Assembly: GCF_013114835.1 (NCBI RefSeq) | Contig: NZ_JAAVLW010000004.1 | Span: forward strand, 496,001-560,000 | Direction: 5' to 3' | From: Bradyrhizobium archetypum | GTDB lineage: Bacteria; Pseudomonadota; Alphaproteobacteria; Rhizobiales; Xanthobacteraceae | Length of the DNA stretch: 64,000 nucleotides | Part shown: one piece after another, positions 8,658 through 16,633 of the stretch | Numbering within the stretch: position 1 is the first letter of the stretch | Layout of the letters: the number at the start of each line of letters is the position of its first letter | The notes under the pieces: generated by a model | Told to the model about the DNA's origin: nothing | Databases searched by the model: none | Seen by the model: only the letters and a program-made list of their open reading frames with translations | Translations under genes and position numbers: made by a program

Positions 8658-9103
8658 GACAATACCTCAGAAGATTAGACCGTCTTGCGGCATGTGACCT
8701 CATGATCCAAATCGCAATCAACAGCACAATCGGTGCAACAATGAGAAAGAAAAACGGTCGATCTTGTTGGCCGTTCCAAAAGCGGTCTGAGTATTATAGG
8801 CGGCCATCCCACGGATGCCATCATGGATTGAGAGCCATTCAACCGATTGCGACTTTGAAGCCTCAGGCCAAGTACCATCCTGGGCTCCACGATAGCTGCC
8901 AGATGTCCGCAATAGCCTTGAGGGCGGGGGGATTCACGCCCAATATGAGAGTAGCCGCTATGGATGGTGGTCCGTTCTCGAATATTCTGAACCCGGGCAC
9001 TTGGGTGCTGATGGGCAGAGCAGGCCTGTTTTTCGCTAGGAACATGTCGTTCTCTGCCCTATTCTATGGTCACAGTAAGAGATGGTCATGAGGAGTCTCT
9101 TGC
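8658..9103 (-). other. Degraded region upstream of galE
   Basis: Minus-strand frames hold short protein-like pieces. One runs 9045-8863, beginning MFLAKNRPALPISTQVPG and ending WQLSWSPGWYLA. Another, near 8760-8700, has a hydrophobic stretch FFFLIVAPIVLLIAIWIM like a membrane helix. Frames change between them, which suggests a decayed membrane-protein gene, but I cannot name it. The segment also holds the EcfG-like site at 8753-8777. Confidence 0.25.
8753..8777 (-). promoter_or_regulatory. EcfG-type promoter match upstream of galE
   Basis: Read on the minus strand the site is GGAAC (8777-8773), 16 bases, CGTT (8756-8753), a perfect match to the EcfG consensus. Transcription would start near 8746 and reach galE after a leader of about 90 bases. 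It lies in otherwise decayed sequence. Confidence 0.4.
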
Positions 9104-9448
9104 GTGTCAGCGCGCGGACCATCGCAGCGGCCGAAGAAAATCGGTTCACTTCGAGTGTTCGTCCTCGAAGTCGATCGCAGGCCAACGCTTGCCTTTGAAG
9201 CACTTGACCTTGCAGAGGCGCAGGATATTTGCCGGGACGCCGACCTACGGACCGATCTTATTGCGCTCACATCGAACGGCGCTCCGGTCTGCTCGCCAAA
9301 TTCAGCGCTGGTCCCCCGACTAGCAGCAAAAGAGGAGATCGCAGCGTTCCAGCATGCGGTCGGGCAGGCTCCGGCATCTGACATGCCGACAATGGCATTC
9401 CTGATCAAGATCGATGGTGTCGTGGTCGTAACAGTCGGTCCGGAGTAA
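9104..9448 (+). CDS. Conserved hypothetical protein, 114 aa
   Basis: The start is GTG 9104, chosen because AGGAG lies 8 bases upstream. The protein is soluble and compact, with LRVFVLEVDRRPTLAFEA and MAFLIKIDGVVVVTVGPE as strand-rich ends. I recall similar small proteins in Bradyrhizobium, but no function is known to me. It is the first gene of a stretch of small, partly stress-type genes. Confidence 0.65.
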   Translation: MSARGPSQRPKKIGSLRVFVLEVDRRPTLAFEALDLAEAQDICRDADLRTDLIALTSNGAPVCSPNSALVPRLAAKEEIAAFQHAVGQAPASDMPTMAFLIKIDGVVVVTVGPE

Positions 9449-9734
9449 GCCCGAGATCGTCATCTTCGAATTTGCCTGAAGGACGCCGATCAAGATCTTT
9501 CCTTCGTCTAGATTTTGCACTTTCGGGATTCCGCCAAAGGGAATCCCGCCTTTTGCGGAGCGGTCTGTTTGATTCGACGGGACAGAAGAAACGGGTTCAG
9601 CGCGCGCGGGGACTGAGGGCAAAGTGAGCGCTGAGGCCGATTGGACCAATGCACAATCCTGGGCATGCCATCTGCGGCGCGGCATCCAGAATCCGGAGCG
9701 AGCATGGCTCCAGCCAAAGGCAGCTAAGGTCGTT
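9449..9734. other. Intergenic, no gene recognised
   Basis: No supported coding frame is visible. It lies between a small gene and the ku remnant and may hold further decayed sequence that I cannot name. Confidence 0.3.
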
Positions 9735-10051
9735 TCCAGCTTGAAAAGCTCGAAAACCGATACGAAACCGCTCCGATCGACGTCGTCAAACCAGAAGCGC
9801 GCCGGCAGGCCTATCCCGCTGAAGGCAGGGCTATCCCGCCGAAGGAGAAGCCTGCCTCCAGCAGCGTCGTCGAGCTCACGGAGGCGCTGCGTCGGAGCGT
9901 CGGCAAGGAGCGGGCGGCCGAAGGCAGGTTGCAAAAAGAAGGAGGTCGCCGTCGGACAAAAGGAGATGCGGCTGCTGATTGCAGGCAAGAAGCCGGCCAA
10001 GGAAACGGGCGCGAAAAACCCGCCGCAAAAACCAAGCGCAAGTCAGCATAA
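9735..10051 (+). pseudogene. Degraded 3' end of a Ku (NHEJ) gene
   Basis: Two plus-strand frames alternate. One gives KLENRYETAPIDVV, then KEKPASSSVVELTEALRRSV up to KERAAEGR and a final KPAAKTKRKSA before TAA at 10049. The other gives QKRAGRPIP and later GQKEMRLLIAGKKPAKE. Together they resemble the C-terminal tail of rhizobial Ku: the KRAGKPIP stretch, the SNVVxLMxALRxS helix, and a lysine/alanine-rich basic tail. The DNA-binding core is absent. This is a frameshifted remnant. The identification is by eye and from memory. Confidence 0.5.
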
Positions 10052-10085
10052 GTGATTCCGCACAGCAACAACGCGTTCGACGTGG

Positions 10086-10508
10086 TCAGCCGAGAGGTCG
10101 GACTTGTCTGAAATGGAAACCGTTCGGAGTGAACCTCCTGGCCACGGCGCGCGCCTCGCGTTCGCATGTTTCCAGCGCGATCTTCTGGGCGAGCATAACG
10201 TCTCCGATCGGCAGAGCGCCGATCGGCATGAAACACAACCCCTCCTGCAGGCAACCTCTGTCGTCTATCTCGCACACGTTCACCGAGGCCCCGGCATGGA
10301 TCCTGTATCGCTTTCCGCTGTCGCTTCCGACGACATCAAAGTAGCCCTTCCTGCCGAACTGCTCCCGCTGGCTCGGCGACAGCCATTTTCGCAACAGGCC
10401 CAGCGACCGGCCTTCCGGCGTGCCCTCGGCGCCGTGGCTGATGAATAGAGCTCGCGTCGCTCTCTTGCGGGAGCGGCTACCTGGCGGCACCGGTCGAAAG
10501 CCGAACAT
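10086..10508 (-). CDS. Conserved hypothetical protein, 140 aa
   Basis: The conserved part is the C-terminal 100 residues: RKWLSPSQREQFGRKGYFDVVG, then SGKRYRIHAGASVNVCEID, then PIGDVMLAQKIALETCE. I know this pattern from Bradyrhizobium proteins of unknown function. The start is ATG 10508, 14 bases after the stop of the 73-aa gene upstream, so it is probably translated from the same message. The first 40 residues are basic and less like a conserved protein, so the true start may be further in. Confidence 0.6.
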   Translation of the reverse strand: MFGFRPVPPGSRSRKRATRALFISHGAEGTPEGRSLGLLRKWLSPSQREQFGRKGYFDVVGSDSGKRYRIHAGASVNVCEIDDRGCLQEGLCFMPIGALPIGDVMLAQKIALETCEREARAVARRFTPNGFHFRQVRPLG

Positions 10509-10522
10509 GGCAGAAAGGCCGG

Positions 10523-10744
10523 CTACCCGCCGACCAGCCTGGGGAAGAAAACGGTCTCTTCCGCGTTCGGGTCGAACGATCGGATCTGGCGGACCTGACC
10601 TGGACCGGTCCGGACCGCCGCGGTGAAGCCGACCTTCGTCAGCTCGTAGAACCGCTGCTCCGCCTTCGCCAGTTCTTTTGCGTCTTGGGAGTTGAAGTGA
10701 TGACGGCTGTCGCCGGTGCGGTCCATCACGATTTGGATTGCCAT
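10523..10744 (-). CDS. Conserved small protein, 73 aa
   Basis: ATG 10744 follows a strong GAGGAGGCGATC ribosome site. The protein begins MAIQIVMDRTGDSRHHF and ends SFDPNAEETVFFPRLVGG, a pattern I recall from small Bradyrhizobium proteins. It has a central helix (AKELAKAEQRFYELTKVG) and no membrane segment. The function is unknown. It leads the two-gene unit with the 140-aa protein. Confidence 0.75.
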   Translation of the reverse strand: MAIQIVMDRTGDSRHHFNSQDAKELAKAEQRFYELTKVGFTAAVRTGPGQVRQIRSFDPNAEETVFFPRLVGG

Positions 10745-11099
10745 GATCGCCTCCTCGGATCGCTGTGATAGCCAAGGACCTCGATCCAGTATCGGCCCGA
10801 AGTCGTGTTCTTTCAAGAGAAGAACGTTCCACGGCGGGTGCGCTCGGGAGGACCGGCCCTCTGGACAAGCACGCTTCCGGACGTCGCGCTCCTCCGCGCT
10901 CGGCAAGATCGCTGGCATTCCGGTTGAGGCGAGGGGGCAGCGACCGTCGGGGGAGGCGTCCTGATTGTGATGCGTGGGGTAGAGAAAGAAGATCAAGTGG
11001 GGCCTTGTGGAAACCCGTCGCTTCTCGCGGCTGGCCGTACTTTTGGAACACAACCGATCTGCGGGAGTTGCATGGACCTGCAACGGATAGGAGCCGAAA
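10745..11099. other. Divergent intergenic region
   Basis: This spacer lies between divergent small-gene units. The palindrome GGAACGTTC is at 10822-10830 on the minus strand but has no matching -10 box. A near-consensus EcfG site for the plus-strand gene is listed at 11045-11069. No gene is seen. Confidence 0.35.
11045..11069 (+). promoter_or_regulatory. Near-consensus EcfG promoter for the YidB-like gene
   Basis: The sequence is GGAAC, 16 bases, AGTT, one mismatch from GGAAC-N16-CGTT. It would start transcription about 25 bases before ATG 11100. YidB-like and GlsB-like genes are often general-stress targets, which fits. Confidence 0.35.
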
Positions 11100-11543
11100 A
11101 TGAGCCGCGGAATGCCTTCAATGACTGCACTTCTCGGGCTACTCGCGATTGCCGGATACCAGAACCGCGACAAATTGGCAGAATTGCTCAAGGGAGCCGG
11201 TAATAGTTCGGCGGGTTCGCAGCCGTCGGGCGGTTTGCTTGCCAATTTGGGCGGGATGCTAGGCGGCGCCGGAGCTGGCGGCCTGCTGAGCGGAGGCATT
11301 GGCGAATTGCTCGAACGTTTCAAACAAAATGGTCATGGTGAAACGGCTCAATCGTGGATCAATTCTGGTCCCAACAAGGACATCTCGCCTCCGCAACTGA
11401 AGCAGGCAATCGGATCGGACGTTCTCGAAAAGCTCGAACAACAGACCGGACTTTCGCAAGAAGAGCTCCTTGCGAGACTCTCTCGCGAGTTGCCCACTGC
11501 CGTTGATAAATACACACCGGAAGGACGTCTACCCGCTGCTTGA
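11100..11543 (+). CDS. YidB-like (DUF937) protein
   Basis: The protein has 147 residues. A short helix MTALLGLLAIAGYQNRDKLAELL is followed by a glycine-rich linker (LLANLGGMLGGAGAGGLLSGG). The C-terminal half carries the family block GHGETAQSWINSGPNKDISPPQLKQAIG, then LEQQTGLSQEELLARLSRELP and a VDKYTPEGRLP end. This is the DUF937/YidB architecture. The function is unknown; homologues are often stress-induced. AGGAG precedes ATG 11100. The GlsB-like gene follows 37 bases on. Confidence 0.85.
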   Translation: MSRGMPSMTALLGLLAIAGYQNRDKLAELLKGAGNSSAGSQPSGGLLANLGGMLGGAGAGGLLSGGIGELLERFKQNGHGETAQSWINSGPNKDISPPQLKQAIGSDVLEKLEQQTGLSQEELLARLSRELPTAVDKYTPEGRLPAA

Positions 11544-11580
11544 TTTCTAGAACGCATCACTAACGGAAAGGAACATTGAG

Positions 11581-11844
11581 ATGAGCATCCTTTGGACGAT
11601 CATCATTGGCTTCATCGCTGGCGTAATAGCCAAATTTATTATGCCGGGGGACAATGAACCGTCGGGTTTTATCCTCACGACCATTCTGGGAATCGTGGGC
11701 GCCTTCGTGGCCAGCTACTTAGGCCAAGCTCTGGGATGGTACCGGCCCGGCGAAGGCGCTGGATTGATCGGTGCCGTGGTGGGCGCAATCATCGTGCTCT
11801 TTGTGTACGGATTGTTCGCAGGTCGACAACGGAGCGCGCTCTGA
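11581..11844 (+). CDS. GlsB/YeaQ/YmgE-type small membrane protein
   Basis: The 87-residue protein has three hydrophobic segments: IIIGFIAGVIAKFIMPG, ILTTILGIVGAFVASYLGQALG and AGLIGAVVGAIIVLFVYGLFAG. The glycine-rich pattern and length match the transglycosylase-associated (GlsB/YeaQ/YmgE) family of inner-membrane stress proteins. AAAGGAA precedes ATG. It is probably co-transcribed with the YidB-like gene. Confidence 0.9.
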   Translation: MSILWTIIIGFIAGVIAKFIMPGDNEPSGFILTTILGIVGAFVASYLGQALGWYRPGEGAGLIGAVVGAIIVLFVYGLFAGRQRSAL

Positions 11845-12091
11845 GGCCGCCCATCAGGCACTGCAGCCCATGCGTGTCCTCATGGGATTGCAGCCATGAG
11901 ACAACCGAAACTAAGGGGCCAGCAGAAGCCGATCGTTGATCCAGTGACGACAAATCCGCAGGAACGCTCACTGAGACTGTCGTGAAAGCTGCAGCGAAAC
12001 GCGCAAAGACGGCGATAGCAAAGCGGCTGCCTGCGCCGGGTGGCGCGCCGCTTTCGGCTGTCCAGGTTCACAAAGCGAGTGTCCCGGCAAG

Positions 12092-12304
12092 CTATGCGGT
12101 TTTTTGCTTTGTTAATTCTTTGAGCGCGCTATCCGCGACCGTCCTTAATCCGCTAAGCGTGACGTTTCCCTTGCTCGCACTAAGCTTCAACTGGCGAGCA
12201 ATGAAACGGCGATGTTCGTGGTCGCCTCCGTGAGGAAATACGCGGCAAGTTTCTTCGAGAACGAAATTCATATTCGCGATAGTGCGTTGATCCAATTTAG
12301 CCAT
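12092..12304 (-). CDS. Conserved hypothetical protein, 70 aa
   Basis: ATG 12304 follows GAGGAGGTC. The protein starts MAKLDQRTIANMNFVLEETCR and contains GGDHEHRRFIARQL, a pattern I recall from small Bradyrhizobium proteins with N-terminal LDxRTxANM and a GGDHExR centre. It is helical and soluble, with no known function. The frame upstream of 12304 is open but lacks conserved sequence. Confidence 0.7.
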   Translation of the reverse strand: MAKLDQRTIANMNFVLEETCRVFPHGGDHEHRRFIARQLKLSASKGNVTLSGLRTVADSALKELTKQKTA

Positions 12305-12541
12305 GGCGCGACCTCCTCGGGCGCTCGAGGCCAACTTACCTCTTTTGCGGTTGCTTTTCATGGGAAAGTACAGGCGCTCCACCAATCGTTTCCACTCCAA
12401 AGTTCTGCGGCGTGGCCCGCCATCTGCTTTGCCCATACGATCGAATTCTCTTCCGTGTCGCAGACGAATGCTCGGGAGCTCTCGAACGGATCGTTGGAAC
12501 CTATGGCGCGATATTTTGCCACCTGCTCTGAATACCTGCTT

Positions 12542-12754
12542 CTATCTTGTCGGGCTATTCGGCGCCCTCAGGCCGGGCGAGCGCAGCAACTCGCTCACTT
12601 CATAAGCGGCTTCAACCTGTATAGCTTTTCTTTCGACTGCATCGCGCACACGTCCACGCGGAAGCATATTGGCCTGCTCGCGCAGGCGCTTCGCTTCGTC
12701 GGCAAGACGCTCTTCTAAGCATTGAGTTTGTTTGAAACGGCGGCGCTTCTGCAT
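12542..12754 (-). CDS. Conserved hypothetical protein, 70 aa
   Basis: ATG 12754 has GGAG upstream. The sequence MQKRRRFKQTQCLEERLADE and AKRLREQANMLPRGRVRDAV is a basic amphipathic helix of a kind I know from many short Bradyrhizobium proteins; it ends with SELLRSPGLRAPNS. The function is unknown; the charge suggests contact with nucleic acid or a small-molecule enzyme. Confidence 0.7.
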   Translation of the reverse strand: MQKRRRFKQTQCLEERLADEAKRLREQANMLPRGRVRDAVERKAIQVEAAYEVSELLRSPGLRAPNSPTR

Positions 12755-13034
12755 GCGCTGCTCCAATCCGTGAGAGGGGGCGGGACCGCAACGGGCGTTC
12801 TCATCACCGAGAGATACCAATAGCCGGGCGGTGACGGTAAACGTTACCAGCCGTGCCCGCTCAGTCTGTCCGGTAGGAGACTCACTCAAGCTAAATCTTA
12901 ATGCTATCAATGAGTTGCTGACAAGTTAGGCTGGTTTGGCAGCTGAACAGTGTAAGACCCCTAATTAGTCAGGAACGTTATTGACGCTTTGTACTTCTAA
13001 TGAGTAGGTTTTCCCCATCACGCCGGAGGGGACC

Positions 13035-13244
13035 ATGGGTGTACTCAACCGAGCAGAACGCCTTCAGATCATGTTGAACCCAGCCGAATTGAAGCTGGTC
13101 GACAATTGGCGGTTCTCGAAGCGCATGCCGAGCCGCGCATCAGCGGTGCGAGAATTACTCAAACGTGGACTGATGGCCGAGGGTTTCGAAGTAGCGGAAG
13201 ATGGCGCTCACTCAAAGGATTTCGGCTTAAGCTCGGCTGAGTAG
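13035..13244 (+). CDS. Ribbon-helix-helix-like small protein
   Basis: The 69-residue protein has ERLQIMLNPAELKLVDNWRF followed by MPSRASAVRELLKRGLMAEG. A short strand, then two helices with a basic face and an SRASAVRELL motif, is the layout of MetJ/Arc-type DNA-binding proteins. GGAGGGGACC precedes ATG 13035. No partner toxin gene is adjacent, so a solitary regulator is likelier than an antitoxin. Confidence 0.65.
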   Translation: MGVLNRAERLQIMLNPAELKLVDNWRFSKRMPSRASAVRELLKRGLMAEGFEVAEDGAHSKDFGLSSAE

Positions 13245-13344
13245 TAAGGCGCAAAAATCAGTCCATTTAACGATTGGCAGGATATCCTTCGGGCGGTGCC
13301 CGCTTCGTCAATGGGCATACTGATAAAGTCAGAGGCGGACCAGC

Positions 13345-14415
13345 TTACTGTTGACTTGCAAGGGACAGCCGCCCACGACCTTGCGGTCGTCGCGCCTGGC
13401 TTTGGCTAGGCACCATCGCGAACTCGGGCGTAGCGGTGCGAAGCGCAAAATAGGCGATCGTGGCTTGCAGTCCGTCCTTGAGAGCTACGCGAGGCTGCCA
13501 GCCGAGCTTACGCAGCGCCGTTTCAATCACTGGTTTGCGCCGCTTGGGATCGTCCTTGGGCAAGGGTTCGAAGCACAGTGGAGACGTGGATTTGGTATGG
13601 GTCAGAACTTCCCGTGCGATCTCTTCGATGGTGACCTCGTGCGGATTACCTAGATTGCACGGACCGGTAACTGAAGCCGGGCTCTCCATCAGCAGTTCCA
13701 AGCCGCGGATCAGATCATCCACAAAACAGAAGCTTCGCGTCTGCGTCCCGTTACCATAAACGGTGACCGGTTCACCGCGTAATGCCTGGACAATAAAGTT
13801 CGAAACGACGCGCCCGTCATTTTCCAACATTCTCGGTCCATAGGTATTGAAGATGCGAGCGACTTTCACCTCCAGCCCATGAAGGCGGAAATAATCAAAC
13901 ATCAGTGTCTCGGCAGCCCGCTTGCCTTCGTCATAACAAGCCCGTGGTCCGATAGGATTGACGTTACCGAAATAGGATTCAGGCTGCGGATGAATTTCCG
14001 GATCACCGTAAATCTCGCTGGTGGAGGCTTGGAGAACCCGAGACGATTTCTGACGGGCGAGTTCGAGTACGTTCATGGTGCCGACGACACAGGTTCTCAT
14101 CGTTCCGATAGGATCACGCTGGTAGTGACGCGGCGAGGCGGGACATGCCAGATTATAGATCCGGTCGATATCCGCGTCGATCGCGAGCGGCTCGCGCACG
14201 TCGCCTTCGACGAATGTGAAATTCGGATGATTCACTAAAGGCCGAACATTGTGTATCGATCCGGAGAACAGGTTGTCCAGACAGATAACCTGGTCGCCGC
14301 GCTGCAGCAACGCATCGCAGAGATGTGAGCCGATAAAGCCAGCTCCTCCCGTTACGAGAGTCCGGTGCGCCCGCCGCGCGCGGGCCGAACCTTTGATGGG
14401 CGATTGAATGGTCAT
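13345..14415 (-). CDS. UDP-glucuronate decarboxylase (UDP-xylose synthase)
   Basis: The protein has 356 residues. NAD loop TGGAGFIGSH; LACPASPRHYQRDPI, ASTSEIYGDP and the catalytic CYDEGKR (Y-x3-K) are hallmarks of UDP-xylose synthase. ARIFNTYGPRM and SFCFVDDLIRGL complete the SDR substrate domain. It converts UDP-glucuronate to UDP-xylose, so a pentose donor should enter the pathway of this cluster. I chose ATG 14415 because AGCGGAGGC lies just upstream; GTG 14430 is possible. It is the last gene of the minus-strand block, 11 bases after the preceding stop. Confidence 0.9.
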   Translation of the reverse strand: MTIQSPIKGSARARRAHRTLVTGGAGFIGSHLCDALLQRGDQVICLDNLFSGSIHNVRPLVNHPNFTFVEGDVREPLAIDADIDRIYNLACPASPRHYQRDPIGTMRTCVVGTMNVLELARQKSSRVLQASTSEIYGDPEIHPQPESYFGNVNPIGPRACYDEGKRAAETLMFDYFRLHGLEVKVARIFNTYGPRMLENDGRVVSNFIVQALRGEPVTVYGNGTQTRSFCFVDDLIRGLELLMESPASVTGPCNLGNPHEVTIEEIAREVLTHTKSTSPLCFEPLPKDDPKRRKPVIETALRKLGWQPRVALKDGLQATIAYFALRTATPEFAMVPSQSQARRPQGRGRLSLASQQ

Positions 14416-14426
14416 TTTGCCTCCGC

Positions 14427-15551
14427 TCACATTTCGGCGACCTGCATCGTTGGCCTCGCGGCTGGCTGAGTCAGTTTCCGCCGTCGCCTGCCTGCCGCTT
14501 CGAGATAATAGGCTTCAAGTTGCCGGGCACGATGATCGGGTGTGTGATCGGCCAGGATTCGCCGCCGCGCATTGTTGGCGATGGTCAGCCGACGATCTTC
14601 CGGAATATCTCGGAGTATCTGGCTGACTTCGCGGGCATCCGACACCAGCAGAATTTCAGTCCCCGGCTCCAATATGGTCTCGATTCCAGGCCAGCGGTCC
14701 GAGATCACGGGGGTGCCACAGGCGGCGGCTTCGAACAGCCGGACGCTCGGCGAAAACCCAAGGGCGCGCATATCGGCGCGCGTGAGATTAAGTGTAAACC
14801 GTTGCTGTGAATAGAATGGCGGGTGCTCTGGTTGGGACAAATGCTCGATGCGGTCGACATTGTCGGGCCAGCCGAGATGCTTGGGATACCTCGATCCGGC
14901 TACGACGAATTGGTGATCGGCTAGCATCTTTGCGGGCGTCAGCAGCAACCGCTCGAGCGATGGCTGCCGATCGTCGCTGTAGGTGCCGAGATATCCGAGC
15001 GCCCAGTTTTTCTTCATCTGATGGGGGCGATAAAGGGTGGGGTCGGCGCTGCAATACAGCACACCCGCCATCGGACTGCCGTACGCGTCCTCGATCATGC
15101 CGGGCACCGGCCCGCCCGAGAAGGACAGATAGAGATCGAATCGCGGGATCATGGCTGCGGACAAATATTCCAGCCCTCGGTCGATGCCAGCCAAGGTCAC
15201 CGGGGTATCGATGTCGTAAAAGGCGGTAATACCCTGGGCGTGCGCCGTCACCCACTCGGCGATGGCAAGTCCATCCGGAACATACGATCCGAGCATGACA
15301 AGGTTTGCGTCGCGAACAAGCGAGCTGTGCCGCTTGGGGATGTCCTGCAGCGACTGATAAAGTTTAACGGTCCAGCCTGACGGCTTGGTCAGGTCGCGAT
15401 GGCCGCGGTACCAGGGAACATCGCGTTCGAGGAAGGTGACATGGTGACCGCGGTTTACCAATGCCTCGATTAGCGCGCGATACGTGGTGGCATGGCCATT
15501 GCCCCATGACGAGGTGACCGAGAGCCCGATGATGACGATGTTGAGATTCAT
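14427..15551 (-). CDS. CgeB-type glycosyltransferase
   Basis: The protein has 374 residues. It opens IVIIGLSVTSSWGNGHATTYRAL, has FYDIDTPVTL and LYLSFSGG in the middle, and ends with a GT-B donor domain (LGYLGTYSDDRQ; VRLFEAAACGTPVISDRWPGIE). This is the CgeB-like (Glyco_trans_1_2) arrangement. It is clearly paralogous to the protein at 26267-27370 (shared SSWGNGHAT, FLERDVPWY/FFERDVPYY, YLGTYSDDRQ/YLGTYSEDRQ). ATG overlaps the preceding stop as ATGA. It probably adds one sugar to the cluster's oligosaccharide. Confidence 0.85.
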   Translation of the reverse strand: MNLNIVIIGLSVTSSWGNGHATTYRALIEALVNRGHHVTFLERDVPWYRGHRDLTKPSGWTVKLYQSLQDIPKRHSSLVRDANLVMLGSYVPDGLAIAEWVTAHAQGITAFYDIDTPVTLAGIDRGLEYLSAAMIPRFDLYLSFSGGPVPGMIEDAYGSPMAGVLYCSADPTLYRPHQMKKNWALGYLGTYSDDRQPSLERLLLTPAKMLADHQFVVAGSRYPKHLGWPDNVDRIEHLSQPEHPPFYSQQRFTLNLTRADMRALGFSPSVRLFEAAACGTPVISDRWPGIETILEPGTEILLVSDAREVSQILRDIPEDRRLTIANNARRRILADHTPDHRARQLEAYYLEAAGRRRRKLTQPAARPTMQVAEM

Positions 15552-16633
15552 TCCGCCGCCTCGATCTTTGCGCTCATCCCTTCGAGCAGTTGGTTGAATT
15601 GTCGTGCGCGCTGCGCGTAAGTGTGATGCGCCAGAATGCGAACGCGGGCGCGCTGCGCAATGGCGCGAGCGCGAGCGGGGTCAAGCGCTTGCAGATGTTC
15701 GGCGACCGCTGCCCCGTTTGAAGCGATCAGAACCTCGCGGTCAGGTTCGAGAAAGAGATCAATGCCTTTCCAATAATCGGTGATCAGGCAGGCGCCGGCC
15801 CCGATTGCTTCGAAAACGCGGGTGGGCGGCGAAAAGCCGTGTTTCGCCATGCTGTCGCGGTTGACGTTGAGGGTCGCCAGGCTGGAGCTGAAAAAAGCGT
15901 TATGGTCATTGGTGCCGACGTGGCCGAGCTTGCGGACGTTCGCCGACATCGGTTTCGTTTCCCAGCCGGAACCGCCGAGTACAAAGCTCTTAGCCGGCAA
16001 ATGTCTGGCGACATCCAGGAAGAAGCTTTCGACGCGCGCCTCCCGGTCGGGCAGCCGGTTGGCAAGCAAACCCAGATCGCACTTGAGTTGAGGGGTTGGC
16101 GGCGTAGGAAAGTGCGTCGCGGGATCGAGCGCGTTATAGAGCGGCACACAGTCGCGCGCTCCCACCGCGCGATAGGCCGCTATCACGGGATCACCGCCGC
16201 CATACGTAAGCACCATGTCGTAGCGGGGAATGGCATCCCGCAGGTGATGACGTGGATCGCTCGCGATCGCATCGAGGGTTGCCGGGGCATCCACGTCCCA
16301 ATAGATGCGAATGGCATTCGTCGCTTGCGCGATGGCGCATTCGAGCTCCCGGTCGAACACGCCGACGCCGCTCGCCTTGATCAAGAGATCTGCGGATCTC
16401 GCAGCCTGCGACAGCGAGTACTGCCACCCCTCAGCCGTGGCCGGATAAACCGACACGCGCGCCCATGATGGATCCGCGATATCGCGATGCGCTTGCCGCT
16501 CGAAGGCGTCCGGCTCGTAAAAGGTGATGTCGTGTCCGAGGGCCGCGATTTCCTTCAGCATGCCGCGGTAGTAGGTGGCTGCGCCATTCCAATAGGAGGA
16601 TACGAGACTCGAACCGAAGAAGCAGATCTTCAT
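15548..16633 (-). CDS. CgeB-type glycosyltransferase
   Basis: The protein has 361 residues, from MKICFFGSSLVSSYWNGAAT to the C-terminal RVFEAIGAGACLITDYWKGID donor-binding segment. The middle IRIYWDVDAPATLDAI and MVLTYGGGDPVI match the DxDTPxT and SFTGG positions of its paralogues, but the sequence is more divergent. ATG 16633 overlaps the preceding TGA (ATGA) and is the natural start, with GGAGG upstream; the frame upstream is open but overlaps the neighbour. Confidence 0.82.
   Translation of the reverse strand: MKICFFGSSLVSSYWNGAATYYRGMLKEIAALGHDITFYEPDAFERQAHRDIADPSWARVSVYPATAEGWQYSLSQAARSADLLIKASGVGVFDRELECAIAQATNAIRIYWDVDAPATLDAIASDPRHHLRDAIPRYDMVLTYGGGDPVIAAYRAVGARDCVPLYNALDPATHFPTPPTPQLKCDLGLLANRLPDREARVESFFLDVARHLPAKSFVLGGSGWETKPMSANVRKLGHVGTNDHNAFFSSSLATLNVNRDSMAKHGFSPPTRVFEAIGAGACLITDYWKGIDLFLEPDREVLIASNGAAVAEHLQALDPARARAIAQRARVRILAHHTYAQRARQFNQLLEGMSAKIEAAE

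Noticed and set aside
8702..9091. Plus-strand open frame of 129 codons upstream of the 114-aa gene
   Set aside because: The composition is not protein-like and minus-strand pieces here look more like old coding sequence.
10822..10830. GGAACGTTC as an EcfG promoter for the 73-aa gene
   Set aside because: No CGTT-like box occurs 16-17 bases downstream on the minus strand.
10523..11323. 266-codon minus-strand frame around the 73-aa gene
   Set aside because: Only the last 73 codons are conserved and they have their own strong ribosome site.
12972..12996. GGAAC box before the ribbon-helix-helix gene as an EcfG promoter
   Set aside because: The bases at the -10 position are ACTT or CTTC, too far from CGTT.
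13035..13244. Antitoxin of a toxin-antitoxin pair
   Set aside because: No small toxin gene is adjacent on either side.
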